A stretch of DNA of 38,742 nt, taken from contig OMWE01000028.1 of assembly GCA_900314685.1 (NCBI GenBank), forward strand, positions 1-38,742, in the 5' to 3' direction. The notes beneath the pieces were generated by a model, which was given only the letters and a program-made list of their open reading frames with translations, made no database searches and was not told where the DNA came from. This DNA comes from an uncultured Actinomycetes bacterium (GTDB taxonomy: Bacteria; Actinomycetota; Coriobacteriia; Coriobacteriales; Atopobiaceae). Positions 25,106 through 32,110 of this stretch are shown here, piece by piece (position 1 is the first letter of the stretch; each line of letters starts with the position of its first letter). The translations under genes and the position numbers were made by a program.

Positions 25106-25650
25106 TTCGTACACCAAGACGCGTCTCTCGCCATTCCTCGGCCCGAGAGGGCATCTCGTGTACGAACCGACTGGCCGTCCCCGCCCGTTCGTACATCAAA
25201 GCCCACCTCCGGCTACTTCCGGGCTCGAGAGGGCATCTCATGTACGAACCGCCAGGAAGTGCGGGAAGAGATTCGTACATCACATGGCTCCCCACCGGCT
25301 CCCGAACTCATAGAAGCCCTACTCATGTACGAATCGGTTGGTCGACTGAAGCGTGATTCGTACATGAAGCGGGTTTCCACACCCCCGTGAGGCAGCGGTG
25401 AGGCACTTGGTGTACGAAAGACGCATCGAGAATGCAATTCCCGGGCCATCGCATCGGACGGGTAATCCGCCCGTTCGTACACCAGGGCGGGCAAAGATCC
25501 ACAAAACGACTCAGGAGGCCCGGTCATGTACGATGCGCTGGTCGTAACCGCGAGGAAGCAAGCCTCGCTATGGAACGGGCTGCTTACCATTCGTACACGA
25601 GGGCCTGTTTTTCTTCTTGTGGAGAAAAATCAGCCCGGCTCATGTACGAA
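25106..25650. repeat. Array of six inverted-repeat units (12 x TTCGTACA/TGTACGAA)
   Basis: The 654-bp gap between the convergent tatD and recN has no credible gene. It contains TTCGTACA at 25106, 25188, 25272, 25357, 25474 and 25590, and TGTACGAA at 25159, 25241, 25326, 25411, 25527 (last base changed to T) and 25643. The two orientations alternate without exception, giving six units of 61-62 bp. Start-to-start distances are 53, 29, 53, 31, 54, 31, 54, 63, 53, 63, 53, mostly near whole multiples of 10.5 bp. Unit interiors differ, except that units 1 and 2 share 26 bp with one mismatch (25144-25169, 25226-25251). Units 1 to 3 can pair over nine bases at their ends. Unit 6 has a further internal hairpin (25601-25636). 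The family is not one I recognise; a protein-binding array or a BIME-like dispersed repeat are both possible. Confidence 0.9.
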
Positions 25651-25742
25651 CCGCCACTCGAGAGCCGTATGCGGGCGTACCGACATGCGAGGCAAGGACT
25701 TCGCGCGGCGCGGAGGGCATCACGCCCCGTGGGACATCGGCA

Positions 25743-27365
25743 TCACAGGGCGAGCATCTCGCGGGCATGCGCGAGCGAGGCCTCGGTCGCGTCGCCCGAC
25801 AGCATGCGGGCGACCTCATGCACGCGCTCGTCGCCTTCGATGGGCCCTATGGTCGTCTCGGGCACGTCGCCGGCGGACTTCGACACGAGATAATGCCGGT
25901 CCGCATGCACGGCGACCTGCGCGAGGTGCGTGACGACGATCACCTGGTGCGTGCGGGCAAGACGGGCGAGCAGCTCGCCGAGCGCCACGGCGGTGGCACC
26001 GCCGACGCCCGCATCGACCTCGTCGAAGACGAGCGTGTCCGTACCGTCGGCCTCACCGAGCACGACCTTGATCGAGAGCATCACGCGGCTGACCTCGCCG
26101 CCCGACGCGATACGGCGCAGCGGGCGCGGCGTGAGGCCGGCGGCGGGTCGGTAGAGCAGCTCGACGCGGCTGGCGCCCTCGCGCGTCCACTGGGAGCGCG
26201 GCAGGCGCTCGAGCGCGACCTCGAGCGACGCGCTGCCCATCTGCAGCGTCGCCATCTGCGCCGTGACCTCCTCGGCAAACCGCGGCGCGGCCTCGCCGCG
26301 TGCGGCGTCGAGCTCGTCGGCACGCCGGGCCAGGAGGGCTTCCGCCTGCTCGGCGGCCTTCTGTGCCCTGCGCTCGGCCTTGCCGCCGTCGTGGGCCGCC
26401 TCCACCACGCGCTTGGCGCGGTCGCGGCGGGCCAGCACGTCCTCCATGCCGGGGCCGTAGGTGCGCATCAGGCCGCGCAGGGCGGACATGCGCGACTGCA
26501 TGCGGTCGAGTTCCGATGGGTCGTACTCGACATCGTCGCGGTAGTCACGCAGGTCGGAGGCCACGTCCTCGATATCGATCAGTGAGCTCTCGAGCGCGTC
26601 GGCCAGCTCGCCGAGCTTGGTGTCGTAGCGGGCCCCGTCGCGGAGCGCGTCGATGGCACCCGAGATCGCGTCGCGCGCGCCCTCGTCCCCGGAGAGCGCC
26701 TCGTACGCGCCTCCGGCCGCAGCCATCAGCGCCTCGGCGTGCTCGATGCGGGGCAGCTTTTCCTCGAGTTCCTCGTACTCGCCCTCCCGTGGGTCGACCT
26801 CGTCGATGCGCCGCAGGGTAAACTCCGCCTCGTCGATGCGCTCGGAGGCGGCACGGGCGTCTTCCCGCACGCGCGCCAGCTCGGCGGCGGCGGCCTTTGC
26901 GGCGTCGAGCGCCTCCCGGTACGCGGCGAGCGCGACGGTGGTGCCCTCCCCTGCCCACGCGTCTATCATGTCGGCATGGTTGGCCTGGGTGAGCAGGCGC
27001 TGGTGCTCGTGCTGGCCGCACAGGTCGATCGTGGCGCCGACGCCCGACGCGAGCTCGCGGACCGACGCCATCGACCCGTCGATCTCCACGCGGCTGCGGC
27101 CCTGCGCCTCCACGCGGCGACGCACGACGCACCCGTCTGGGTCGCCGCCCGCGAGGTAGAAACGGCCCTCGACCGTCAGCGAGCCCGCACCCTCGCGCAC
27201 CGCGCTCGCGTCGGCGCGCTCGCCCATCAGGAGCTTGACGGAGGACAGGAGCGCGGACTTGCCCGTGCCCGTCTCGCCCGTCAGCACCGTGAGGCCAGGC
27301 GCTGCCGGCCGGATGGTCGCGTCGCGGATCAGCGCGACGTCTTGCACATGGAGCTCGTCGATCAT
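25743..27365 (-). CDS. recN: DNA repair protein RecN
   Basis: RecN is an SMC-like ATPase acting early in double-strand-break repair, bringing DNA ends together for RecA. The 540-residue protein has Walker A GETGTGKS (30-37), a QHEHQRLL motif (about 118-125), long coiled-coil arms, and C-terminal ABC signature ASGGEVSRVMLSIK and Walker B LVFDEVDAGVGG. Its ATG overlaps the nadK TGA (ATGA). nadK-recN, often with tlyA and xseB upstream, is a widespread arrangement. Its 3' end faces the inverted-repeat array. No SOS-type operator is seen, as expected for an internal operon gene. Confidence 0.97.
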   Translation of the reverse strand: MIDELHVQDVALIRDATIRPAAPGLTVLTGETGTGKSALLSSVKLLMGERADASAVREGAGSLTVEGRFYLAGGDPDGCVVRRRVEAQGRSRVEIDGSMASVRELASGVGATIDLCGQHEHQRLLTQANHADMIDAWAGEGTTVALAAYREALDAAKAAAAELARVREDARAASERIDEAEFTLRRIDEVDPREGEYEELEEKLPRIEHAEALMAAAGGAYEALSGDEGARDAISGAIDALRDGARYDTKLGELADALESSLIDIEDVASDLRDYRDDVEYDPSELDRMQSRMSALRGLMRTYGPGMEDVLARRDRAKRVVEAAHDGGKAERRAQKAAEQAEALLARRADELDAARGEAAPRFAEEVTAQMATLQMGSASLEVALERLPRSQWTREGASRVELLYRPAAGLTPRPLRRIASGGEVSRVMLSIKVVLGEADGTDTLVFDEVDAGVGGATAVALGELLARLARTHQVIVVTHLAQVAVHADRHYLVSKSAGDVPETTIGPIEGDERVHEVARMLSGDATEASLAHAREMLAL

Positions 27366-28213
27366 TGTCCCGCCTTGCCGTAGAAGACGCGCGAGACGGA
27401 CTGGTAAAAGCTCTGCGTGCTGTGGTCGAGCAGGATGATGTCGCCGGGACCGCGCCTGACGGAGGCGCGCACGCCCGACGTGGCGTCGCCAAAGGGCTGG
27501 CCGTCGGCGAAATAGAGGTGCTCGACGCGGCGCTCGGGGTTGATGGTGATCTCCACCACGTCGGAGGGCGACGTGAGGAACGCGCGCGCCATCAGCGTGT
27601 GCGGCGCGACCGGCACGCAGACCATGCCGGGAAACTCGGGCTCCACGATGGGTCCGCCCGCCGCGAGCGCGTAGCCCGTGGAGCCGGTCGCCGTGGATAC
27701 GATGAAGCCGTCACCGCGCAGGCAGTCGATGTGATGGCCCGACACGGACACGTCAAAGACGATCATGTCGCCGCGATTGCCGTGGGTGAGCGAGAGGTCG
27801 TTGAGCGCGAAGCGCTGCTTGGTCTCCGTCGAGCCGTCCGGTTTGGCGAACTCCACCTTGATGTCGAGCGTCGCGCGGTGCGAGGCGTGCATCTCGCCCG
27901 CCAGCGCCGCATCGACGGCGCTAATCAGGTCCTCGGGACCGCCGCAGGTCAAAAAGCCGAGGTGGCCGTAGGAGATGCCCATCAGGGGGATCTCGGTGTA
28001 GCCGATCAGGCGGGCAGCGCGCAGCAGCGTGCCGTCGCCGCCGAGGGAGACGGCGAGGCCCACGCCGTCCAGGTCGGCCTTTTTGCCGGGAAAGAGCTTT
28101 TTGTCCGGCGCCCAGACGCTCTCGACGCCCTGCCTGTCGAGCCAATCCTCGAGCTGGTGCGCGCCGTCCATAGCCGGTTCGCGCGAGTAATTCGGGACGA
28201 TGAGAACCTTCAC
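27362..28213 (-). CDS. nadK: NAD kinase
   Basis: NadK phosphorylates NAD to NADP with ATP or polyphosphate. The 283-residue protein has the catalytic GGDGT motif (58-62, Asp60), LGFLT, the NDLSLTHG substrate loop, the DGFIVSTATGSTGYALAAGGPIV pattern region split across the glycine-rich loop, and the C-terminal DGQ. The start is GTG with AGGATGG about six bases upstream. The gene follows tlyA by 27 bases and overlaps recN by four bases, giving the common tlyA-nadK-recN string. Confidence 0.97.
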   Translation of the reverse strand: MKVLIVPNYSREPAMDGAHQLEDWLDRQGVESVWAPDKKLFPGKKADLDGVGLAVSLGGDGTLLRAARLIGYTEIPLMGISYGHLGFLTCGGPEDLISAVDAALAGEMHASHRATLDIKVEFAKPDGSTETKQRFALNDLSLTHGNRGDMIVFDVSVSGHHIDCLRGDGFIVSTATGSTGYALAAGGPIVEPEFPGMVCVPVAPHTLMARAFLTSPSDVVEITINPERRVEHLYFADGQPFGDATSGVRASVRRGPGDIILLDHSTQSFYQSVSRVFYGKAGQ

Positions 28214-28240
28214 GATGCCATCCTTCGGTCTGCCTGCACC

Positions 28241-28984
28241 TTACGTGAGTGTAGCACCCCGCGTGCCGTACAGGAGGTACTCGACGTTGCCCTTGTGACC
28301 CTTGATGGGACTTTCGACGCTGCCTTGCACACAGAGCCCCGCCTCGGCAAAGGCGAGCGACACCTTGTCGAGCGCCGCCTGCCGCACGCGGCCGTCGCGG
28401 ACGACGCCGCCCTCGCCCACGTCCCCGCGCGGCGCCTCGAACTGGGGCTTTACCAGGGTAAGAAAAGCTCCGGCAGGGGCAAGGAGCTGCATCACCGCAG
28501 GCAGCACGACCGTGACCGAGGTGAAGGACACGTCGCAGACGGCCAGGTCGACCGTACCGTCGCGCCCCTCTCCCGGGACGTCGCAGATGTTGGTGCGTTC
28601 GAGCAGCTCCACGCGGGGATCCTGCCGCAGCCGCCAGTCAAAGTCGGCGCGCCCGACGTCGACCGCTAGCACGTGCGCCGCCCCGTGCGTCAGCAGGCAG
28701 TCGGTAAACCCGCCCGTCGAGCATCCCACATCGAGGCACGACATGCCCGTCGGGTCCACGCCGAAATAGGAAAGCCCGCGCTCGAGCTTGATGCCGCCGC
28801 GGGACACATAGGGCGAGTCCGCGCGCACGTGCAGCACAATGCCGGGTTTGACCTGATCGCCCGGGTGGTCGAGCCGGCGGTCCGTCGTGCTGACGTCGCC
28901 GGCCATCACCGCGCGAGCGGCCGTATCGGTATCGGGAAAGAGGCCCTGCGCCACCAGCTCGGCGTCGAGGCGTCTGCGGACCAT
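28241..28984 (-). CDS. tlyA: TlyA-family 16S/23S rRNA (cytidine-2'-O)-methyltransferase
   Basis: TlyA methylates the 2'-O of rRNA cytidines (C1409 of 16S, and C1920 of 23S in the longer form) and in mycobacteria sets capreomycin sensitivity. The 247-residue protein has an N-terminal S4 RNA-binding domain (about 1-60) and an FtsJ-type methyltransferase domain with VSRGGIKLERGL (Lys66), SAM motif LDVGCSTGGFTDCLL (84-98), DVSFTSV and LVKPQFEAPRGDVGEGGVVRD. A standalone haemolysin role is not supported. It lies between xseB and nadK, its usual place. Confidence 0.95.
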   Translation of the reverse strand: MVRRRLDAELVAQGLFPDTDTAARAVMAGDVSTTDRRLDHPGDQVKPGIVLHVRADSPYVSRGGIKLERGLSYFGVDPTGMSCLDVGCSTGGFTDCLLTHGAAHVLAVDVGRADFDWRLRQDPRVELLERTNICDVPGEGRDGTVDLAVCDVSFTSVTVVLPAVMQLLAPAGAFLTLVKPQFEAPRGDVGEGGVVRDGRVRQAALDKVSLAFAEAGLCVQGSVESPIKGHKGNVEYLLYGTRGATLT

Positions 28985-28990
28985 GGTTGC

Positions 28991-29266
28991 CTACTCCTGG
29001 GCAGGTGCGTCGGCAGCGGCTGCGGGGGCTTGCGCCTGCTGTGCGTCGGCAGCCTCTTTTTCGGCAAGTTTTTCCGTCTCAGCAGGAGTGAGCTCGGTCA
29101 CATCGACCATGTCCACCGCTGCGGAGCCGAGGGCGATGGCCTCATCGAAGAGGTCGAGGGACCGCTCGAGCGAGGTACCCTTGTCGCGGACCGAGACGAT
29201 GATGTCGTCCAGGCGGTCGCAGATCTGGTCAAAGGACCGATACTGCGAGATATCGGGCTTGCTCAT
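28991..29266 (-). CDS. xseB: Exodeoxyribonuclease VII small subunit
   Basis: XseB is the small subunit of exonuclease VII, which degrades single-stranded DNA. The 91-residue protein has the family core SFDQICDRLDDIIVSVRDKG (11-30) followed by TSLERSLDLFDEAIAL (31-46); the second half is an Ala/Glu-rich low-complexity tail. The ATG overlaps the nusB TGA (ATGA). The large subunit xseA is normally next door but is not in this window, so it must be encoded elsewhere if the enzyme is functional. tlyA begins six bases after its stop. Confidence 0.9.
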   Translation of the reverse strand: MSKPDISQYRSFDQICDRLDDIIVSVRDKGTSLERSLDLFDEAIALGSAAVDMVDVTELTPAETEKLAEKEAADAQQAQAPAAAADAPAQE

Positions 29267-29796
29267 CGGTCGGTCCCGACTTCCGCGCCGGCGTCTGCGG
29301 TCTCGGATGCATAATCGCCGGGAACGTGCTTGCCCGCGGCGCGGAGCTGCTCGCGCGCGACCTCGACGGGGTCCTTGCCGGCATCGAGCTGGTCGGCCAC
29401 GACGCCGAGCAGGCCGTTGGCAAAGCGCGGGGACTCCTCGGTACCGTATGCCTTCTCGAGCTCCACGCATTCGTCGATGGCCACGGCGACGTCGACCTCG
29501 TCGACCCGCAGCATCTCGTAGAGGGCGATGCGCAGCAGGTTGCGGTCGACCGCCGGCATGCGGTCGATGGCCCAAGCGGCGGAGCGCGCGGCGATCACCG
29601 CGTCGAGCTCGGCGAGCATGTCCTCTACGCCGAGCGCCAGCTCCCTCCCGTAGTCGTCGAGGGGACCGGACTCGAGGCAGGGACCGTCGTCGAGGACGTC
29701 CTCGACGCTCCGGTCGCCCGCCTCCGCCTGGAACAAGAGCTGCAGCGCCTGGCTGCGGGCGAGTGTACGCCCGCCGAAGTGCGGCTTCTTTGACAC
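29263..29796 (-). CDS. nusB: Transcription antitermination factor NusB
   Basis: NusB binds boxA RNA with S10 and supports antitermination of rRNA operons. The 177-residue protein has the basic N-terminus GGRTLARSQALQLLFQ (8-23) and the C-terminal helices PAVDRNLLRIALYEML, VDVAVAIDECVELEKAYG and SPRFANGLLGVVAD. It is longer than usual because of a tail of about 35 residues. The GTG start has AAGGAG nine bases upstream. It follows the Asp23 gene by six bases and overlaps xseB by four. The efp-asp23-nusB order is common in Gram-positives. Confidence 0.96.
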   Translation of the reverse strand: MSKKPHFGGRTLARSQALQLLFQAEAGDRSVEDVLDDGPCLESGPLDDYGRELALGVEDMLAELDAVIAARSAAWAIDRMPAVDRNLLRIALYEMLRVDEVDVAVAIDECVELEKAYGTEESPRFANGLLGVVADQLDAGKDPVEVAREQLRAAGKHVPGDYASETADAGAEVGTDR

Positions 29797-29802
29797 GTGA
29801 GG

Positions 29803-30171
29803 TTACTCCTTGGGGAAAACGATGCTGTCGATGCACACGTCGACGGCGCCGATCTCGACACCCATCTGCTCGCGCACCGCGCGGGCGACGGCCTCGCGGA
29901 CCGCATCGGCGAGCTGCGTGAAGGGATAGCCGTACAGCACCGTCAGGTGCACCGCCACGTGCAGGGCGCCGTCGACGACGTCGGCCTCCACGGCATCCGA
30001 GTCGGACGTGATCTGACCCGTGGCAAAGAAGACCGAGACGAGGTTGGACGCCGTGGCACGCTCGCCGACAGAGGCGACACCCTCCACCTTCTCGGCAGCC
30101 GCGGCGACGATGGCCGAGACGACCTGACGGGACACACCGATGCCCGAGATAGTGAGTTCGGATTCAGCCAT
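29803..30171 (-). CDS. Asp23/Gls24 family envelope stress protein
   Basis: Asp23/Gls24 proteins (including B. subtilis YqhY and YloU and S. aureus Asp23) are small proteins linked to envelope stress or to lipid metabolism; the mechanism is unclear. The 122-residue product shows the family order: an initial GIGVSRQVVSAIVAAAAEKVEGVASV block, a variable middle, then LHVAVHLTVLYGYPFTQLADAVREAV and the EIGAVDVCID end. Both parts are the typical beta-alpha halves. The ATG at 30169-30171 has GGAAGG seven bases upstream; another ATG two codons before abuts the ribosome site. It sits between efp and nusB, the YqhY-like position. Confidence 0.92.
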   Translation of the reverse strand: MAESELTISGIGVSRQVVSAIVAAAAEKVEGVASVGERATASNLVSVFFATGQITSDSDAVEADVVDGALHVAVHLTVLYGYPFTQLADAVREAVARAVREQMGVEIGAVDVCIDSIVFPKE

Positions 30172-30206
30172 GACCATTCCTTCCTGGGAAGTGAGCCGGA
30201 TGGGCC

Positions 30207-30779
30207 TTAGACGCGCTGGACGAATTTGCCGGTGCGGGTGTCGATCTTGATGCGCTCGCCCTGGTTGATGTACATCGGCACCTGGACCGTGGCGCCGGTC
30301 TCGATCGTGGCGGGCTTGGTGCCGCCCTGGACCGTGTCGCCCTTGAAGCCGGGGTCGGTCTGCGTGATCTCGGCCTCGATGAACATCGGGGGCTGGACGC
30401 CGAGGAGCTCGGTGTCGGCGTACAGGAGCTGGCAGACGTCGTTCTCCTTGAGCCACTGCGCGTTGTCGCCGATGTAGCTGGGGTCGACGGGGACCTGGTC
30501 GTAGGTCTCGTTGTCCATAAAGACGTAGTTCTGGCCGTCGTTGTAGAGGTACTGCATCTCGTGCGTGATCAGCTGGACGCTCTCAAACTTGGTGCCGGCG
30601 TTGCAGGTCTGGTTGTTGATGGTCTTGCCGGACTGCAGGTCCTTGATCGTGTAGCGGACAAACGCGCCGCCCTTGCCGGGCTTGACGTGCTGGAACTCGA
30701 CGATCGTGTAGTAGTGGCCGTTGATGAAGAGGCCCATGCCGTTGCGGAAATCGGCGGTGCTGACGGTGGTAGTAGCCAA
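30207..30779 (-). CDS. efp: Translation elongation factor P
   Basis: EF-P relieves ribosome stalling at polyproline stretches. The 190-residue protein has the KOW-like domain I with tip loop HVKPGKGGAF (Lys36 is the residue modified in many species) and two OB domains, ending with VPMYINQGERIKIDTRTGKFVQRV. No epmA/epmB or ymfI-type modifying gene is nearby. The start is a TTG at 30777-30779 with GGAAGGG seven bases upstream; it gives the normal N-terminus (STADFRNGM). The next gene is 35 bases away. It lies after pepP, an order widespread in Gram-positives. Confidence 0.96.
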   Translation of the reverse strand: MATTTVSTADFRNGMGLFINGHYYTIVEFQHVKPGKGGAFVRYTIKDLQSGKTINNQTCNAGTKFESVQLITHEMQYLYNDGQNYVFMDNETYDQVPVDPSYIGDNAQWLKENDVCQLLYADTELLGVQPPMFIEAEITQTDPGFKGDTVQGGTKPATIETGATVQVPMYINQGERIKIDTRTGKFVQRV

Positions 30780-30818
30780 TGGAGTGCCCTTCCTTCTTGC
30801 TGCCTGCGGGTGCAGGCG

Positions 30819-30847
30819 ATTCGCATACGTTCTTTACTATACGTCAA
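30819..30847 (-). promoter_or_regulatory. Candidate efp promoter
   Basis: In the 198-bp gap between pepP and efp, minus-strand TTGACG (30842-30847) is 17 bases before GCGAAT (30819-30824). A better -10 alone, TATAGT at 30836-30841, is identical to the mraZ -10 candidate but has no -35. Which one is used cannot be told from sequence. Confidence 0.3.
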
Positions 30848-30857
30848 GACAAACCCT

Positions 30858-30885
30858 CGCGCAGGCAGACGTCCATACCTGCGCG
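30858..30885 (-). terminator. Hairpin between pepP and efp, possible terminator
   Basis: An 8-bp stem (CGCGCAGG at 30858-30865 with CCTGCGCG at 30878-30885, 12-nt loop) lies about 90 bases after the pepP stop and is followed on the minus strand by AGGGTTTGTCTT. The T content is modest, so termination may be partial, with efp also reached by its own promoter. Confidence 0.4.
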
Positions 30886-30977
30886 AAAGCTGCAGAGTCG
30901 GCCGCAGGTGCCGCGAGCCGTGCCCGGGACCCGTGCGGCGCGAGGCACGGGGGGAGCGTCTGCGGCGCAGGCGTCCC

Positions 30978-32093
30978 CTACCCCACGTGCACCATGTCGT
31001 GCGTGATGCGGCTGAAGGGATGGTAGCCGTCCTCGTCGATCAGGCCGCAGTCCTCGATGCGCACGCCGAACTTGCCTGGCAGGTAGATGCCCGGCTCGTC
31101 GGTGACCACGGCCCCCGCGGGGATCACGTCGTCGTAGCGGCGGCCGAAATTGGGGCACTCGTGGATCTCGACGCCCACGCCGTGGCCCAGGCCGTGTTTG
31201 AAGTAGTCGCCGTAGCCGGCGCGGGTGATCTCCTCGACGGCGAGGTTGTGGATGTCCTTGCCGACGACGCCGGCGTGCACGGCCGCCTGAACCGTCTCAT
31301 TGGTGTGGCGGACGACGTCGTAGACGCGCTGCTGCTCCTCGCTCGGCTCGCCGACGCAGACGGTACGGGTCATGTCCGCATGGTAGTCGTGGTAGCAGGC
31401 GCCGTAGTCCATCACGATCAGGTCGCCCTCCTTGATCACGTACTCGCTGGGACGGGCGTGCGGGTTGGCGCCGTTGGGGCCGGCGGCGATGATGGTCTCG
31501 AAGCTCACGTTCTCGGCGCCGTGCGAGAGCATGTAGTTGTCCAGCTCCACGCGGACGTCGAGCTCGGTCATGCCTGCCTTGATGTAGCCGACGATGTGCT
31601 CGAAGGCGTCGTCGGTGATCTCTTGGGCACGGCGCAGCAGGGCGAGCTCCTCGGCGTCCTTGACGGCGCGCAGCCTCAGGGCGATGTCGCCGTGCAGGCG
31701 CGGGAGCAGCGCCGCGACGGAGGCGCGACGGAGCTCTTCTCGCAGCCCGTCGTAAAACGCGAGGTCGGCGGTGTCCTCGATCGCCACCACGTGCGAGCGG
31801 GTCTCGTCCACGCGGCGCGCCACCCAGGCGGGGGCGTCGACGATCTCCATATCGAGCCGCCAGGGGGTGTCCTCGCCCAACTTGGCCGCAAACATGCCGT
31901 AGTAGCGCGAGTCGGTGTGCAGCCACAGCGCGTCGGCCGTGATGAATGCCGTGTGCGCGACCTCGTCGTCAAAGACACGCTCGGCGCCCGTGAGCCAGCG
32001 CAGGTCGGGGTTGTTGCGCAGCACAACCGCGTCGTAGCCGCGCTTCTCCATCAGCTCGCGCAGGCGGGCGATGCGATTTCCGGTATCTGCCAT
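30978..32093 (-). CDS. pepP: Xaa-Pro aminopeptidase / M24 family metallopeptidase
   Basis: An M24 peptidase that removes N-terminal residues preceding proline. The 371-residue protein has a creatinase-like N-terminal domain (about 1-130) and a pita-bread catalytic domain with the five metal ligands: Asp in IVMDYGA, Asp in HADMTRTV, His in GLGHGVGVEIHE, Glu in VTDEPGIYLPG and Glu in VRIEDCG. The ATG has AAGAGGAA about six bases upstream. It lies 17 bases after the aroB-like gene and upstream of efp, the usual Gram-positive pair. Specificity for Xaa-Pro is inferred from family and context; a dipeptidase (PepQ) activity is an alternative. Confidence 0.93.
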   Translation of the reverse strand: MADTGNRIARLRELMEKRGYDAVVLRNNPDLRWLTGAERVFDDEVAHTAFITADALWLHTDSRYYGMFAAKLGEDTPWRLDMEIVDAPAWVARRVDETRSHVVAIEDTADLAFYDGLREELRRASVAALLPRLHGDIALRLRAVKDAEELALLRRAQEITDDAFEHIVGYIKAGMTELDVRVELDNYMLSHGAENVSFETIIAAGPNGANPHARPSEYVIKEGDLIVMDYGACYHDYHADMTRTVCVGEPSEEQQRVYDVVRHTNETVQAAVHAGVVGKDIHNLAVEEITRAGYGDYFKHGLGHGVGVEIHECPNFGRRYDDVIPAGAVVTDEPGIYLPGKFGVRIEDCGLIDEDGYHPFSRITHDMVHVG

Positions 32094-32110
32094 ATCGTTC
32101 CTCTTTTCTA

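Noticed and set aside
25213..25590. 125-codon minus-strand open frame with repeated FVHE and MYE peptides in the array
   Set aside because: The peptides are only translations of TTCGTACA/TGTACGAA in different frames; there is no ribosome site or family match, and unit spacing is not a multiple of three.
25106..25650. CRISPR array
   Set aside because: The repeated element is only 8 bp, alternates in orientation, and the spacing is not that of repeat-spacer units; no cas genes are near.
25106..25650. LexA boxes, integron attC sites or a dif site
   Set aside because: GAAC and GTTC half-sites are not at LexA spacing, there are no attC core sites or cassette genes, and the 28-bp XerC/XerD arrangement is absent.
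28991..29836. 281-codon minus-strand frame as a single gene
   Set aside because: Only the last 91 codons match XseB; the upstream part is the shifted frame of nusB, and the ATG overlaps the nusB stop.
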